Source of the DNA: JBHIER01 sp046760705 [NCBI: bacterium]
GTDB taxonomy: Bacteria; JBHIER01; G020348925
Length of the DNA stretch: 7,118 nucleotides
Assembly (NCBI GenBank): GCA_046760705.1
Contig: JBHIER010000173.1
Span: 1-7,118, forward strand
Direction of reading: 5' to 3'
Shown here: piece by piece, positions 6,687-7,118 of the stretch
Layout of the letters: each line of letters opens with the position of its first letter
How positions within the stretch are numbered: the first letter of the stretch is position 1
Position numbers and translations under genes: made by a program
The notes under the pieces: generated by a model
The model's database searches: none
Told to the model about the DNA's origin: nothing
The model's input: the letters and a program-made list of their open reading frames with translations, nothing else

Positions 6687-7118
6687 GTGGAGAGGAAAGC
6701 CGTAATTATCGGACTTGACGGAGCAACCTTTGACATCGTTCTTCCTTTAGCAGCGATGGGACTGCTGCCCAATCTGGCCTCCGTCATGGCTCAAGGGGTC
6801 TGGGGAGAACTCCGATCCACCACCCATCCAGTCACACCTCAAGCGTGGACAACCTTTCTGACCGGTAAGAATGCAGGCAAACACTCCATCTATGACTTTA
6901 CCACGTGGAAGGAAGGCTCTTACGAGATTGACTTTGTGAACGCCAGTCATCGGAGAGCCCTCAGCCTCTTTCGCATTTTGAGCAGATTTGGTAAGAGGGT
7001 GGGCTCGGTGGCAGTCCCCTTCACCTTTCCTCCAGAGCCTGTGAACGGCTTCATGCTCTCCGGCTTAGACGCCCCGGACGAAGACAGACGGGCCGTCTAC
7101 CCGGAGTCACTGTTCGAT
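6687..7118 (+). CDS. Second alkaline-phosphatase-superfamily protein, 5' part only (runs off the window)
   Basis: The 144 codons visible are open to the window edge, probably under a third of the full protein. AVIIGLDGATFD carries metal ligand Asp11, and HPVTPQAWTTFLTGKNAGKHS carries nucleophile Thr50, followed by RVGSVAVPFTFPPEPVNGF. The arrangement matches the upstream gene motif by motif (RVGVFGTLVTWPPSAVNGF there), so the two are tandem paralogues of fairly low identity, differing in nucleophile (Thr here, Ser there). Start GTG 6687 is chosen because the conserved strand begins five residues later, as in the paralogue, and GGGGA (6672-6676) lies about ten bases ahead. An alternative in-frame GTG at 6654 overlaps the upstream stop (TAGTG) and would add 11 mostly charged residues. 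The remaining metal ligands lie beyond the window. No signal peptide is seen. Confidence 0.85.
   Translation, partial: MERKAVIIGLDGATFDIVLPLAAMGLLPNLASVMAQGVWGELRSTTHPVTPQAWTTFLTGKNAGKHSIYDFTTWKEGSYEIDFVNASHRRALSLFRILSRFGKRVGSVAVPFTFPPEPVNGFMLSGLDAPDEDRRAVYPESLFD

Noticed and set aside
1-7118. CRISPR array, tRNA, rRNA, riboswitch or complete insertion sequence
   Set aside because: Reading both strands showed no spaced direct repeats, no cloverleaf-like sequence, no recognisable aptamer and no transposase with flanking inverted repeats.

Overview
The window is bacterial and shows the left end of a polysaccharide (exopolysaccharide, capsule or O-antigen) biosynthesis operon, with all intact genes on the + strand. 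Base composition looks close to 50% GC by eye. Arginine is coded largely by AGA/AGG, and Shine-Dalgarno sites are clear and purine-rich. The glycan-polymerase-type membrane protein and a secreted hydrolase suggest a Gram-negative-style envelope, but no phylum can be named with confidence from this window alone.

Layout: positions 2-269 hold a broken, frameshifted remnant of a protein-coding gene; its end resembles an uncharacterised protein family that I associate with mobile DNA. A strong hairpin followed by TTTT (288-321) separates the remnant from what follows. Positions 322-423 are a short leader without a convincing promoter. The operon then runs without a break: a multi-pass O-antigen polymerase/ligase-like protein (424-1821), an exported clan-A TIM-barrel glycoside hydrolase (1818-3245), a class I SAM-dependent methyltransferase with a TTG start (3278-3997), a GT4-type glycosyltransferase (3994-5124), a complete alkaline-phosphatase-superfamily phosphodiesterase/phosphotransferase-like protein (5140-6654), and the first 144 codons of a second, paralogous one (6687-7118, running off the window).

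Genes 1/2 and 3/4 overlap by the four bases ATGA, and the other gaps are 15-32 bases, so the set is very probably one transcript with translational coupling. A plausible joint role is this: the glycosyltransferase adds a sugar to a lipid-linked repeat, the methyltransferase may decorate it, the membrane protein polymerises or transfers the repeat, and the exported hydrolase trims or edits the polymer. The two phosphatase-fold proteins are the least explained part. Their metal and nucleophile residues are present as far as the window shows, and they could add, remove or move a phosphate-containing group on a glycan or lipid precursor. Points of most interest are the tandem phosphatase-fold pair, the Asn-to-Cys change next to the putative catalytic Glu of the hydrolase, and the lack of the usual His in the polymerase/ligase signature.
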